Source: an uncultured Oscillochloris sp. (GTDB lineage Bacteria > Chloroflexota > Chloroflexia > Chloroflexales > Chloroflexaceae). Taken from it: a stretch of 9,014 nt of DNA. The stretch lies in contig CAIRFY010000143.1 in NCBI GenBank assembly GCA_903877945.1, positions 1 through 9,014 of the forward strand. Reading direction: 5' to 3'. Both the position numbers and the translations under genes were made by a program. The notes beneath the pieces are model-generated. The model was not told the origin of the DNA and made no database searches. It saw only the letters and a list, made by a program, of their open reading frames with translations. How positions within the stretch are numbered: position 1 is the first letter of the stretch; every line of letters begins with the position of its first letter. Positions 1-6,538 of this stretch are shown piece by piece.

Positions 1-543
1 AGCCCCTATGTGGAAGCTGAGATCGATCTGGCTCTGACGGCCCTCGACCGTCTGCTCCACCCGGCCCTCCAGGCGCATCACAGCGAGATCGCCCTGCTCC
101 TGATCGCCGACCACGGCCAGATCACTGTGGATCCGAAGACGACGATCTATCTCAATCGCCTGCTGCCAGACCTCGTGCCGGCCACGCGCACCAGCGCCGC
201 AGGCAAACCCCTGATACCGGCAGGATCACGCCGCGATATGTTCCTCTACATCCGTGACGAGCGCCTGGACGAGATCCACGCCAGTCTCTCCCAACTCCTC
301 GCCGGGCGGGCCGAGGTTCACCGCACCAGCGATCTCATCGCCGCCGGGATGTTTGGCAGCGAGCCAGGGCCAGCATTCCTAGGACGAGTCGGGAATCTGG
401 TGGTGCTGCCCTACCCAGGCGAGACGGTCTGGTGGGACTTCCGCGAGCGCGGGAAGTTCGACACGGTCTACCGGGGGTTGCACGGCGGACTCAGCCGGGA
501 CGAGGCTGAGACTCAGTTGGCCGCTCTGTATTACGGTGGGTGA
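1..543 (+). CDS. Alkaline-phosphatase-superfamily phosphohydrolase, C-terminal part (5' end outside window)
   Basis: The frame is open from base 1 and reads S-P-Y-V-E-A-E-I-D, so the gene begins upstream; the GTG at base 10 is an internal valine. About 180 residues remain. Seen: an I-A-D-H-G-Q motif at residues 35-40 of the visible part and a late R-G-L-H-G-G-L-S-R-D-E-A segment near the end. In phosphodiesterase/nucleotide-pyrophosphatase-like members of the alkaline phosphatase superfamily, the D-H-G motif supplies metal ligands and the late His in H-G-G supplies another. The catalytic Ser/Thr and the first metal site would lie in the missing N-terminal part. Substrate cannot be deduced; phosphodiester or phosphomonoester hydrolysis is expected. 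The TGA stop shares its A with the ATG of the next gene, so the two are probably co-translated. Confidence is good for the superfamily and low for the exact activity. Confidence 0.75.
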   Translation, partial: SPYVEAEIDLALTALDRLLHPALQAHHSEIALLLIADHGQITVDPKTTIYLNRLLPDLVPATRTSAAGKPLIPAGSRRDMFLYIRDERLDEIHASLSQLLAGRAEVHRTSDLIAAGMFGSEPGPAFLGRVGNLVVLPYPGETVWWDFRERGKFDTVYRGLHGGLSRDEAETQLAALYYGG

Positions 544-2840
544 TGAACCAGCGATCATGGCGTCCCCCACAGTGGGCCACCGCTCTCGGTTGTTACATCC
601 TGGCCGGGCTGGGCCTGACCTGGCCGCTGGCGATGCGGTTCGCCAGCGATCTGCCGGGCGGCGCGCATAAGGACGGGCTGGAGGACGCCTACCAGAATGT
701 GTGGAACCTCTGGTGGACGGTGCGCGCCCTGGGCCGCGTGACAAACCCGCTGGTCACCGACCGCTTCTTCTTCCCCGATGGCCCGAACCTCTTCTTCCAC
801 ACGCTCTCGCCGATCAACACGCTGCTGGCGGCCCCGGTGACGGCGCTGTGGGGGCCGGTCGCCGGGTTCAATACGGTGGCGCTGCTCTCGTTTGCCCTCG
901 GCGGCCTGGGCATGTGGGCGCTGGCCCGCGAGCGCGTCGGCCACGGCCCGGCCCTGCTGGCCGGGCTGATCTTTGTATCAAGTCCCTTCCATATGGCTGC
1001 CCTGCTCAGCGACGGCCAACTCCAGATCTTCGCGCTGCAATGGCTCCCCTGGTACATCCTGTTCCTGCTCAGGTCGCTGCGCACAGGCGCACGGCGGGAC
1101 ACCCTGCTCGCCGGGATCTTCCTGGCCCTCACTGCCTGGACGGATTGGTACTACACGCTGTTCCTGCTGATCTTCACCGCCGGGGCTGCGGTGTGGGTGA
1201 AAAGACCTGTCAGGTGGGGCACACGGGATGGACTCAGCGCCGACCTTGTCCCCTCACCCCCTGCCCCTCTCCCTCACGGGGAGAGGGGAGATTCTGCAAC
1301 CGGAAGCGTCCGGCTCCCCCTCTCCCGCTCAGGGAGAGGGGGCTGGGGGGTGAGGGCTGAGCGGCAGCAGACCCCTTATTTGAAACGTATTGGCTCTAGG
1401 ACGCTATCCCTGTGGCAGACTACTGCGCCCCTTCTCTGGATCGGGGTCATATCCGCCATTGGCGCGGCCCCCCTGGTGGTACCGATGCTGGTGGAGGCGG
1501 CGCGCTACACGTATATGAACCTCTACCCGGCTGACGACCCGGCGCGGCTCTCGGCTGACCTGCTGGCCTATCTGGTGCCGCCGCGCACCCACGCCCTCTG
1601 GGGCGCTGCCCCGTGGGACTGGGGTGTCTCCTACGGGGTGAACCGGCGCTTCTACCTGGGCCTGGTGGTGTCGGCCCTGGCGCTGCTGGGCCTCGTGCGT
1701 CGCCCGGCTGTGCGCCCGTGGGGTCTGGTGGCCCTCGCCTTCGCGGTACTCTCCCTCGGCGCGGTGCTGCGGGTGAATGGAGTCAGCACCGGCGTGCCGT
1801 TGCCCTACGCTTTGCTGGCGAACCTGCCGGTGGTGCGTCTCACCCGCCAGCCCGACCGCTTCAACATCCTGGTGACGATTGCCCTGGCGCTGCTCGCCGC
1901 CCACGGCGCGGCGACAATCCTGGCCAGGATCAGCGACCGGCATCGTCGCTGGCGGCCTGCGGCCCTGGCCGCCCTGACGGCCTTGGTGCTACTTGATTAC
2001 CTGCCCGCGCCGATCATCACCCGTGTGCCTGAGGTGCCGCCCTTCCTGGCGGCCCTGCCTCACACTGACGACGGCGCGATCCTGGAGTTCCCCTTTCACC
2101 AGGATGTGCCCTACCGCGACGCCGAGCGCATGTTCTTCCAGACCATCCACGGCCGCCCGATCAGCAGCGGCTACCACTCGCGGCTCTACCCGCAGCCGCA
2201 GCTTGGCTTGCCCGCCCTGCGCGACCTGCGGGCCGGTGCGCTGGGCGACATCGCCGCCGAGCCGGGGGGCTGGCCCGCTGCCCTGCGCAGCATCGGCTAC
2301 CGCTACATCATCGGCTACAAGCAGCGCCCCCTCGGCCCGTTGAACCTCCAGCCCGCAGATGAGGCTCCCTTCCGCGCCCTGGTCGAGGCCGGGCTGGGCG
2401 TGTCGGGGCCGATCTACGAGGACGACTGGCTGATCGCCTACGAGGTTCCCGCCGCTAACCCGGTGCCGGTGGTGCAGATCCGCGACGGCTGGGGGCCACT
2501 GGAGCGCCCGGTCGGCACTGCGCCCTACCGCTGGCTGGGCGAGTCGGCCGAGTTGGGACTGTTCGCGCCCGCAGCCGGGCCGCACCTGCTCACATTCAGC
2601 GCCCAGCCCGCAGGCGGATCGCGCACCCTGCGCCTGGATCTGCCTACTGGCAGCGCCAACATCGCCCTGCCCGCAGGCCAGCGCCGCTATACCCTGCTGC
2701 TGAATCTCCCTGCGGGAAAGACCGTCGTCCGTTTGCGCAGCATCGAGCCGCCCACCAGCGGTCAGGCTCTGGAGGGCAACGGCGACACCCGGCCGATCAG
2801 CGTGCGCGTGTCCGAGATCGCCCTTACGGCGGCGCGATAG
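543..2840 (+). CDS. Large polytopic membrane protein, GT-C glycosyltransferase-like, with C-terminal sandwich domain
   Basis: 765 residues from ATG 543; a GTG at 540 is possible but the ATG makes the neater one-base TGATG overlap with the preceding stop. Seen: an N-terminal membrane helix (about 11-31), then a first outer loop rich in acidic residues (D44, E47, D48) followed by the Q-N-x-W-x-x-W-W pattern (51-58). Many further hydrophobic segments follow to about residue 490, including R-L-T-R-Q-P-D-R-F-N near 430. The last third is soluble, ending in a probable beta-sandwich (about 640-765). Acidic residues in the first outer loop followed by many helices fit GT-C enzymes using polyprenyl-phosphate sugars, but no diagnostic family motif is visible. 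It could equally be a YfhO- or PTPS-related-type membrane protein. Residues 237-271, in a loop following a helix that ends in basic residues, are encoded by a palindromic repeat element and are low-complexity Pro/Arg/Gly. Function is inferred. Confidence 0.8.
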   Translation: MNQRSWRPPQWATALGCYILAGLGLTWPLAMRFASDLPGGAHKDGLEDAYQNVWNLWWTVRALGRVTNPLVTDRFFFPDGPNLFFHTLSPINTLLAAPVTALWGPVAGFNTVALLSFALGGLGMWALARERVGHGPALLAGLIFVSSPFHMAALLSDGQLQIFALQWLPWYILFLLRSLRTGARRDTLLAGIFLALTAWTDWYYTLFLLIFTAGAAVWVKRPVRWGTRDGLSADLVPSPPAPLPHGERGDSATGSVRLPLSRSGRGGWGVRAERQQTPYLKRIGSRTLSLWQTTAPLLWIGVISAIGAAPLVVPMLVEAARYTYMNLYPADDPARLSADLLAYLVPPRTHALWGAAPWDWGVSYGVNRRFYLGLVVSALALLGLVRRPAVRPWGLVALAFAVLSLGAVLRVNGVSTGVPLPYALLANLPVVRLTRQPDRFNILVTIALALLAAHGAATILARISDRHRRWRPAALAALTALVLLDYLPAPIITRVPEVPPFLAALPHTDDGAILEFPFHQDVPYRDAERMFFQTIHGRPISSGYHSRLYPQPQLGLPALRDLRAGALGDIAAEPGGWPAALRSIGYRYIIGYKQRPLGPLNLQPADEAPFRALVEAGLGVSGPIYEDDWLIAYEVPAANPVPVVQIRDGWGPLERPVGTAPYRWLGESAELGLFAPAAGPHLLTFSAQPAGGSRTLRLDLPTGSANIALPAGQRRYTLLLNLPAGKTVVRLRSIEPPTSGQALEGNGDTRPISVRVSEIALTAAR
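1251..1356 (+). repeat. 106-bp palindromic element inside the membrane-protein gene (copy A)
   Basis: Begins CCCTCACCCCC and ends GGGGGGTGAGGG. The left arm (1251-1290) and right arm (about 1315-1356) are imperfect inverted copies of each other, and each contains its own small CCCTCTCCC/GGGAGAGGG-type hairpin. It is translated in frame as residues 237-271 of the surrounding protein (PSPPAPLPHGERGD at its start). The first 40 bases match the coding-strand sequence of the copy at 6726-6765 at 37 of 40 positions. No clear target-site duplication was found. Confidence 0.85.
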
Positions 2841-2854
2841 GGCGGGGCTGATGT

Positions 2855-2897
2855 GCAACGTTAGACTGTCGCTCCTGCGGAGTCTACGGCTCGTTGC
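2855..2897. terminator. Imperfect hairpin between convergent genes, possible bidirectional terminator
   Basis: Lies in the 66-base gap between the stop of the membrane-protein gene (2840) and the stop of the acyltransferase gene (2907). Outer arms GCAACG (2855-2860) and CGTTGC (2892-2897) enclose inner arms TAGACT (2862-2867) and AGTCTA (2881-2886), with an asymmetric internal loop. No T-run follows on either strand, so an intrinsic terminator is only a possibility suggested by position. Confidence 0.3.
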
Positions 2898-2906
2898 CAG
2901 ATCCTG

Positions 2907-4034
2907 CTAGTCTACCGTATGCTCACTGCTCCTGCGGTTCTTTTCCTCGACTGGAAAAAGTGAGTCACGTAAGAATAAGACCGGAGCTTCGATAATCTGA
3001 TTCATGAGCCAGCCAAACGCGAATGAGCCGATAATGTAGCTAAAAAAGTACAGTGGAAAACTATCAAATCGGGTGATTTTACGTAGTATTATAGACCCCC
3101 ACAGGTTAATCGGCATATGCCATAAATAAATAGAATAACTTGCAGCACTCAGGTTGCCGAGCAATTTAAGCGGTGTAAAGGATGTTTCAGTTATTCGTAG
3201 TGCCGCGATAAGAATGTTTCCACTTCCTACAAAGAACAAAATAACACCAGCAACAGGTATCCACTTGTGAGTTTCAAGCTGAAAAATGAAGGCTGGTGCT
3301 AGTAGCAACCATCCACTCAAATACAGGAACCAGGAAGGTATCCATGCGATTTTCTTTTCAAGTTCGCGAAAGTGCCACAAATAGGATAGTAGTACGCCAT
3401 AAAAAAGCGAGTCAATACGGAGATGAGTACCATACACGTAATTTTTAAGAGAGAATTCAGGAAAAATAAAAGCGGTGATAATACGTAAGGTAAAGCATGT
3501 AATGCTTACTATGACGAAAACAACCGGAATGTAGCGCAACCTCTGTGTGCCGGTAGCAGAACGAGATGCCGTCATAGAGGAGAAGAGGATCGCTAGTCCG
3601 AGGTAGAAGTGTTCCTCTACTGCGAGAGACCATGTGTGGCTCCAGATGGCACCAAGATAATTTTGGAGAAAAAATAATTCCCCCAGTAGCGATTCTATTG
3701 AGAAAGAGTAATGGATCAGGAGACGCACGACAATTGAAAAGGCGATCAAAAGCCAAAAGGCCGGATAAATCTTAAAGCCTCGGCGAATCAGGAATCGCTT
3801 GACGTTGGTAGTTCCTGTGCGTTTAAATTCGTTGAAGAGTAGTGAAGAAACGAGAAAACCACTCAAGACAAAAAAAAGGTCTACACCTACCCACCCACCT
3901 TGCCGCCAAATTTCTAGTATATAGGGCGACTCCGGCGGTAATTGTAGATGTCTGCCGATCACGAGGAGTACCGCGACAAACCGGACAAGATCCAGTCCTA
4001 ATACTCTATTTGGATGGGGAGGGGGTGTATGCAT
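2907..4034 (-). CDS. Acyltransferase-3 family (OafA-like) membrane O-acyltransferase
   Basis: 375 residues from ATG 4034; an 11-residue extension to a TTG at 4067 is open but less likely, because family members begin shortly before the first L-D-x-x-R helix. Seen: G-L-D-L-V-R-F (13-19), H29 in the first helix, G-V-D-L-F-F-V-L-S-G-F (50-60), R-R-G-F-K-I-Y-P (84-91), W-S-L-A-V-E-E-H-F-Y-L (135-145), and about ten hydrophobic segments. These are the standard landmarks of the AT3 family, which moves acetyl or other acyl groups across the membrane onto exported sugars. Acceptor unknown; glycans built by the neighbouring glycosyltransferases are an inference. No Shine-Dalgarno is visible. Base composition is odd: a 60-base sample (3001-3060) has 25 G+C against about two thirds in neighbours, so recent acquisition is likely. 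It follows the glycosyltransferase stop by 59 bases on the same strand and converges with the gene to its left. Confidence 0.9.
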   Translation of the reverse strand: MHTPPPHPNRVLGLDLVRFVAVLLVIGRHLQLPPESPYILEIWRQGGWVGVDLFFVLSGFLVSSLLFNEFKRTGTTNVKRFLIRRGFKIYPAFWLLIAFSIVVRLLIHYSFSIESLLGELFFLQNYLGAIWSHTWSLAVEEHFYLGLAILFSSMTASRSATGTQRLRYIPVVFVIVSITCFTLRIITAFIFPEFSLKNYVYGTHLRIDSLFYGVLLSYLWHFRELEKKIAWIPSWFLYLSGWLLLAPAFIFQLETHKWIPVAGVILFFVGSGNILIAALRITETSFTPLKLLGNLSAASYSIYLWHMPINLWGSIILRKITRFDSFPLYFFSYIIGSFAFGWLMNQIIEAPVLFLRDSLFPVEEKNRRSSEHTVD

Positions 4035-4059
4035 ATATAAAGTGTTAATCGTATATAAA

Positions 4060-4080
4060 AATACCAAATATTATGGTATT
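4060..4080. promoter_or_regulatory. 7-bp inverted repeat upstream of the acyltransferase gene
   Basis: AATACCA (4060-4066) and TGGTATT (4074-4080) form a perfect 7-bp inverted repeat around a 7-base AT spacer. It lies in the AT-rich gap between the glycosyltransferase stop (4094) and the acyltransferase start (4034). It could be an operator or a weak hairpin. A minus-strand CATAAT within it resembles a -10 box, but no matching -35 is evident. Confidence 0.3.
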
Positions 4081-4093
4081 AATGGAAGACTCG

Positions 4094-6538
4094 TTATTTG
4101 AAAAGTATTGCCCCCAAATCCCGCGCCGTCGTCCCATCGTCCAGCGGCAGCAGAGTCCCCGCCTTATCGCGCATCGCCACCGCCAGCCGGTACTCGCCCG
4201 GCGGCAGATCGGCGGCGCGGATGCGGAAGGGCGCGTCGTTCACGTAGTTAGTCGCCCAGACATCAGAAGGCATGCGGCTACAGATACCCGTGGCCTCCGT
4301 GACGACGCGGCCGGCGGTGTCACGAACCTGGAGGACGGGAACGTATCCGGCGGGTTGGGGCCGTGCAGCGCGCCAGTAGAAGGTCAGGAAAGCCACGTCG
4401 CCAGGGCCGAGCTGGCTGCGGTCGAGGTCATACCCACGCAGACTGAACCCGGCCCGCCATGAGGCATCGCTTGATCGCTGCGGCACCACCCCGCTCAGCA
4501 GCCGCCGCAGCGGGAAGTTTGGCACGGGCGTCTGGTCATAAGCCGACTGATACGCGGCGGCGTCGAAGCTGCGCGGAGGTCCGGCCACCGCTGCGTGGCT
4601 GAAGATCGTCAGCGTGCGCTCGCCGGACACCGTCACCGCGCCGTACTCCTGGTAGCCGGGCGGGATGTAGTAGGGACGCACGTTTTCCGAGACAATGTAG
4701 TAGTCGGGCTGCGCGGCGCACATAAACTGGCCGCGCATGTACCAGCCGCTGGTGAACAACTCCTGGTTGCTGTCCACCGTACCGCGCAGTTCACCGCGCT
4801 GAAAGAGGCTGCCCACAACCTTCCAGCCATCCCGCTGCGGGAAGCCGAAGTAGCCATCGCTGGCCAGGGTGTCGCTCACCAGCGGTCGGTAGATCGCCGC
4901 CCGCGTGTCGGGGTAGAGCCGCTGGTACTCGGGTCGCTGGCACAGGAAGATCAGGTAGGCGTAGGGCAGGGCCGCCAGCAGCAGGGCCGCGCCGCCAGCG
5001 GCCAGCGCGGCGCGCAGCCAGGGCACGCGCCGGAGCGACTCGGAGAGCCGGGCTACGGCCAGCCCTGCCAGCAGCACTGCGGGCAGGTGCATGGTGTAGA
5101 AGTGAGTACGCGGGTCGGCGAAGAAGAAGGCCATCGCGATAAACGGCGCGCCGAACCAGATCACCAGGGCGCGCATCCCGGCGGGCAGGCGCGGGGCCAG
5201 AGCCAGGGCCAGGATCGGCGGGGCAACTGCCAGCACCGCGAAGCTGCGATCTGCGCCGATGCTGAAGATCTGCGGGGCCAGGGCGGCGGTCAGCCCCCCA
5301 GCGGCGAGCAACGCGGCCAGGGCTAGGCCGAGCATACGCGGGCGGACGTAGATCGCCAGCCAGCAGGTCAGGCCGCTGAGTAGGGCCAGACCAGCCGAGA
5401 CGAAGGCGGCGGGGAAGCTGTAAAACCCGGCCAGTTCGGCGTAGCCGCGCAGACTGTTGTAGAGGGCTGGCCCCGCACCGCTCTGGCCGCTGCGCGTCTC
5501 CAGGTGGTCGAGCGTGCGGACAAAGTGTTCGTGGAGCACAAATGGCACGTAGAAACTGAGGGTGAGCGCGAGTCCAAGAGCCACCGGCCCGGCCAGTTCG
5601 ACCGCCCACCGGCGGGCTGACCAGCCTCGGCGACGGCCACCGGCGATCACCAGCCAGGCCAGGGCCGGTGCGGACAGGGCACCATCGTAGTGGGCGAGCA
5701 GTGCCACCCCGATGCACAACGCCGCGCCCAGCAGGTAGCGCCGGGGCCGCTCGGCACCCTCGTAGAAACGCCAGCAGAGCCAGACAGCAGTGATCGAGAG
5801 CAGCATGATCACGCTCTGGTACTGCACAATTCGGCTGAAAGCGATCAGGAACCCGTCAATCGCCAGAGCGCAGGTTGCCACCAGCCCGGCCACGCTGCCC
5901 TCGCGCCCGCCGATCAGCCGACTGACCAGCACCCAGGCTCCCAGGATCACCGCCAGGCCAGCGACCGCAAAAGGCAAGCGGGCGATCCACTCCGTCACCA
6001 CCCCGGTGATCACCAGCGACCCGGCGGGCAGCAGCGCCTCCACCGGCCCCTTCATATGCACAAAAAGAATGTCGGGCTGGCCGTAGCGAATGCCACGGGC
6101 CAACATCAGCACATACGCCTCATCACCCTGGAACTCCGCCGCACCCAAAAACGGCAGCCGCAGCCCGGCGGCGATCAGCAGCGCCGGGATGAGCCATCTG
6201 GCCTCGGCCTTCGCCCCCCGGCCCGCGTTCCCTAAGCGGGAGAGGGGACTGGGGGGTGAGGGGGCCAGCAGTCCTAGCAGACTCAGCCCGTCGGCGGCCA
6301 GGATGAGCTGCCACGCCTCCAGGGGACCGGGCAGGGCGTGCAGGGCCAGCACCAGAGGCGCGGCCACGCTCAACGCCCCGGCGATAGCCAGCAGCGTGCG
6401 CTCCAGCGGGTCACGCTCATCAGCGAAGATCGCCAGGGCGAGCAGGGCACCAGGCACGCCCAGGACGACCCACGCCGCCAGGCCGCGCCAGTCGGCGGGG
6501 AGCGCGGGGGTGAGGGCGACGAGGTGGACGAGGATCAT
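4094..6538 (-). CDS. GT39/PMT-like (ArnT-type) membrane glycosyltransferase with C-terminal sandwich domain
   Basis: 814 residues from ATG 6538 (M-I-L-V-H-L-V-A-L-T). The same frame stays open to about 7561, but that extension is an Arg/Pro-rich out-of-frame reading of the upstream gene plus the heptad array, so it is not included. Seen: hydrophobic segments from about 17 onward, F-Q-G-D-E-A-Y (136-142) with the acidic pair D139/E140 typical of the first outer loop of GT39 enzymes, H-M-K-G-P (161-165) where relatives have a His-Pro-type motif, and S-R-I-V-Q-Y-Q-S (235-242). Membrane segments continue to about 532, then a soluble region ends in a beta-sandwich-like stretch (about 690-810). Family members transfer a sugar from polyprenyl phosphate to lipid, glycan or protein outside the membrane; the acceptor here is unknown. 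Residues 93 to about 110 come from a palindromic repeat. There is no ribosome-binding site, because the repeat array abuts the ATG, so translation probably depends on coupling through the ATGA overlap. Confidence 0.88.
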   Translation of the reverse strand: MILVHLVALTPALPADWRGLAAWVVLGVPGALLALAIFADERDPLERTLLAIAGALSVAAPLVLALHALPGPLEAWQLILAADGLSLLGLLAPSPPSPLSRLGNAGRGAKAEARWLIPALLIAAGLRLPFLGAAEFQGDEAYVLMLARGIRYGQPDILFVHMKGPVEALLPAGSLVITGVVTEWIARLPFAVAGLAVILGAWVLVSRLIGGREGSVAGLVATCALAIDGFLIAFSRIVQYQSVIMLLSITAVWLCWRFYEGAERPRRYLLGAALCIGVALLAHYDGALSAPALAWLVIAGGRRRGWSARRWAVELAGPVALGLALTLSFYVPFVLHEHFVRTLDHLETRSGQSGAGPALYNSLRGYAELAGFYSFPAAFVSAGLALLSGLTCWLAIYVRPRMLGLALAALLAAGGLTAALAPQIFSIGADRSFAVLAVAPPILALALAPRLPAGMRALVIWFGAPFIAMAFFFADPRTHFYTMHLPAVLLAGLAVARLSESLRRVPWLRAALAAGGAALLLAALPYAYLIFLCQRPEYQRLYPDTRAAIYRPLVSDTLASDGYFGFPQRDGWKVVGSLFQRGELRGTVDSNQELFTSGWYMRGQFMCAAQPDYYIVSENVRPYYIPPGYQEYGAVTVSGERTLTIFSHAAVAGPPRSFDAAAYQSAYDQTPVPNFPLRRLLSGVVPQRSSDASWRAGFSLRGYDLDRSQLGPGDVAFLTFYWRAARPQPAGYVPVLQVRDTAGRVVTEATGICSRMPSDVWATNYVNDAPFRIRAADLPPGEYRLAVAMRDKAGTLLPLDDGTTARDLGAILFK
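6208..6262 (-). repeat. Palindromic element within the glycosyltransferase gene (copy C)
   Basis: Read on the minus strand from 6262 it begins CCCTCACCCCCCAG and continues CCCTCTCCC, a short GCTTA loop, then a decayed return arm ending near 6208. It is in frame as residues 93 to about 110 (P-S-P-P-S-P-L-S-R-L), in the loop between two predicted helices. Orientation and phase relative to the gene equal those of the copies at 1251-1356 and 6726-6765. Confidence 0.8.

Noticed and set aside
701..1360. 219-codon plus-strand open frame inside the GT-C-like gene
   Set aside because: It is an out-of-frame reading of the membrane-protein gene, rich in Pro/Arg/Gly, with no start signal.
1989..2858. 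289-codon minus-strand open frame opposite the GT-C-like gene
   Set aside because: Low-complexity antisense reading with no recognisable domain; the plus-strand frame has convincing helices and motifs.
2871..2937. Direct repeat GCTCCTGCGG at 2871-2880 and 2928-2937
   Set aside because: Ten bases, two copies, no further structure; it may be chance or a remnant of the insertion that brought the acyltransferase.
4035..4067. TTG start at 4067 for the acyltransferase
   Set aside because: It would add 11 residues beyond the usual family N-terminus, uses a rare start and lacks a ribosome-binding site. ATG 4034 fits the family better, though it too lacks a Shine-Dalgarno.
4595..5326. 243-codon plus-strand open frame opposite the glycosyltransferase
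   Set aside because: Gln/Gly/Arg-rich with no motif or membrane character; it is the antisense shadow of a clear GT39 gene in GC-rich DNA.
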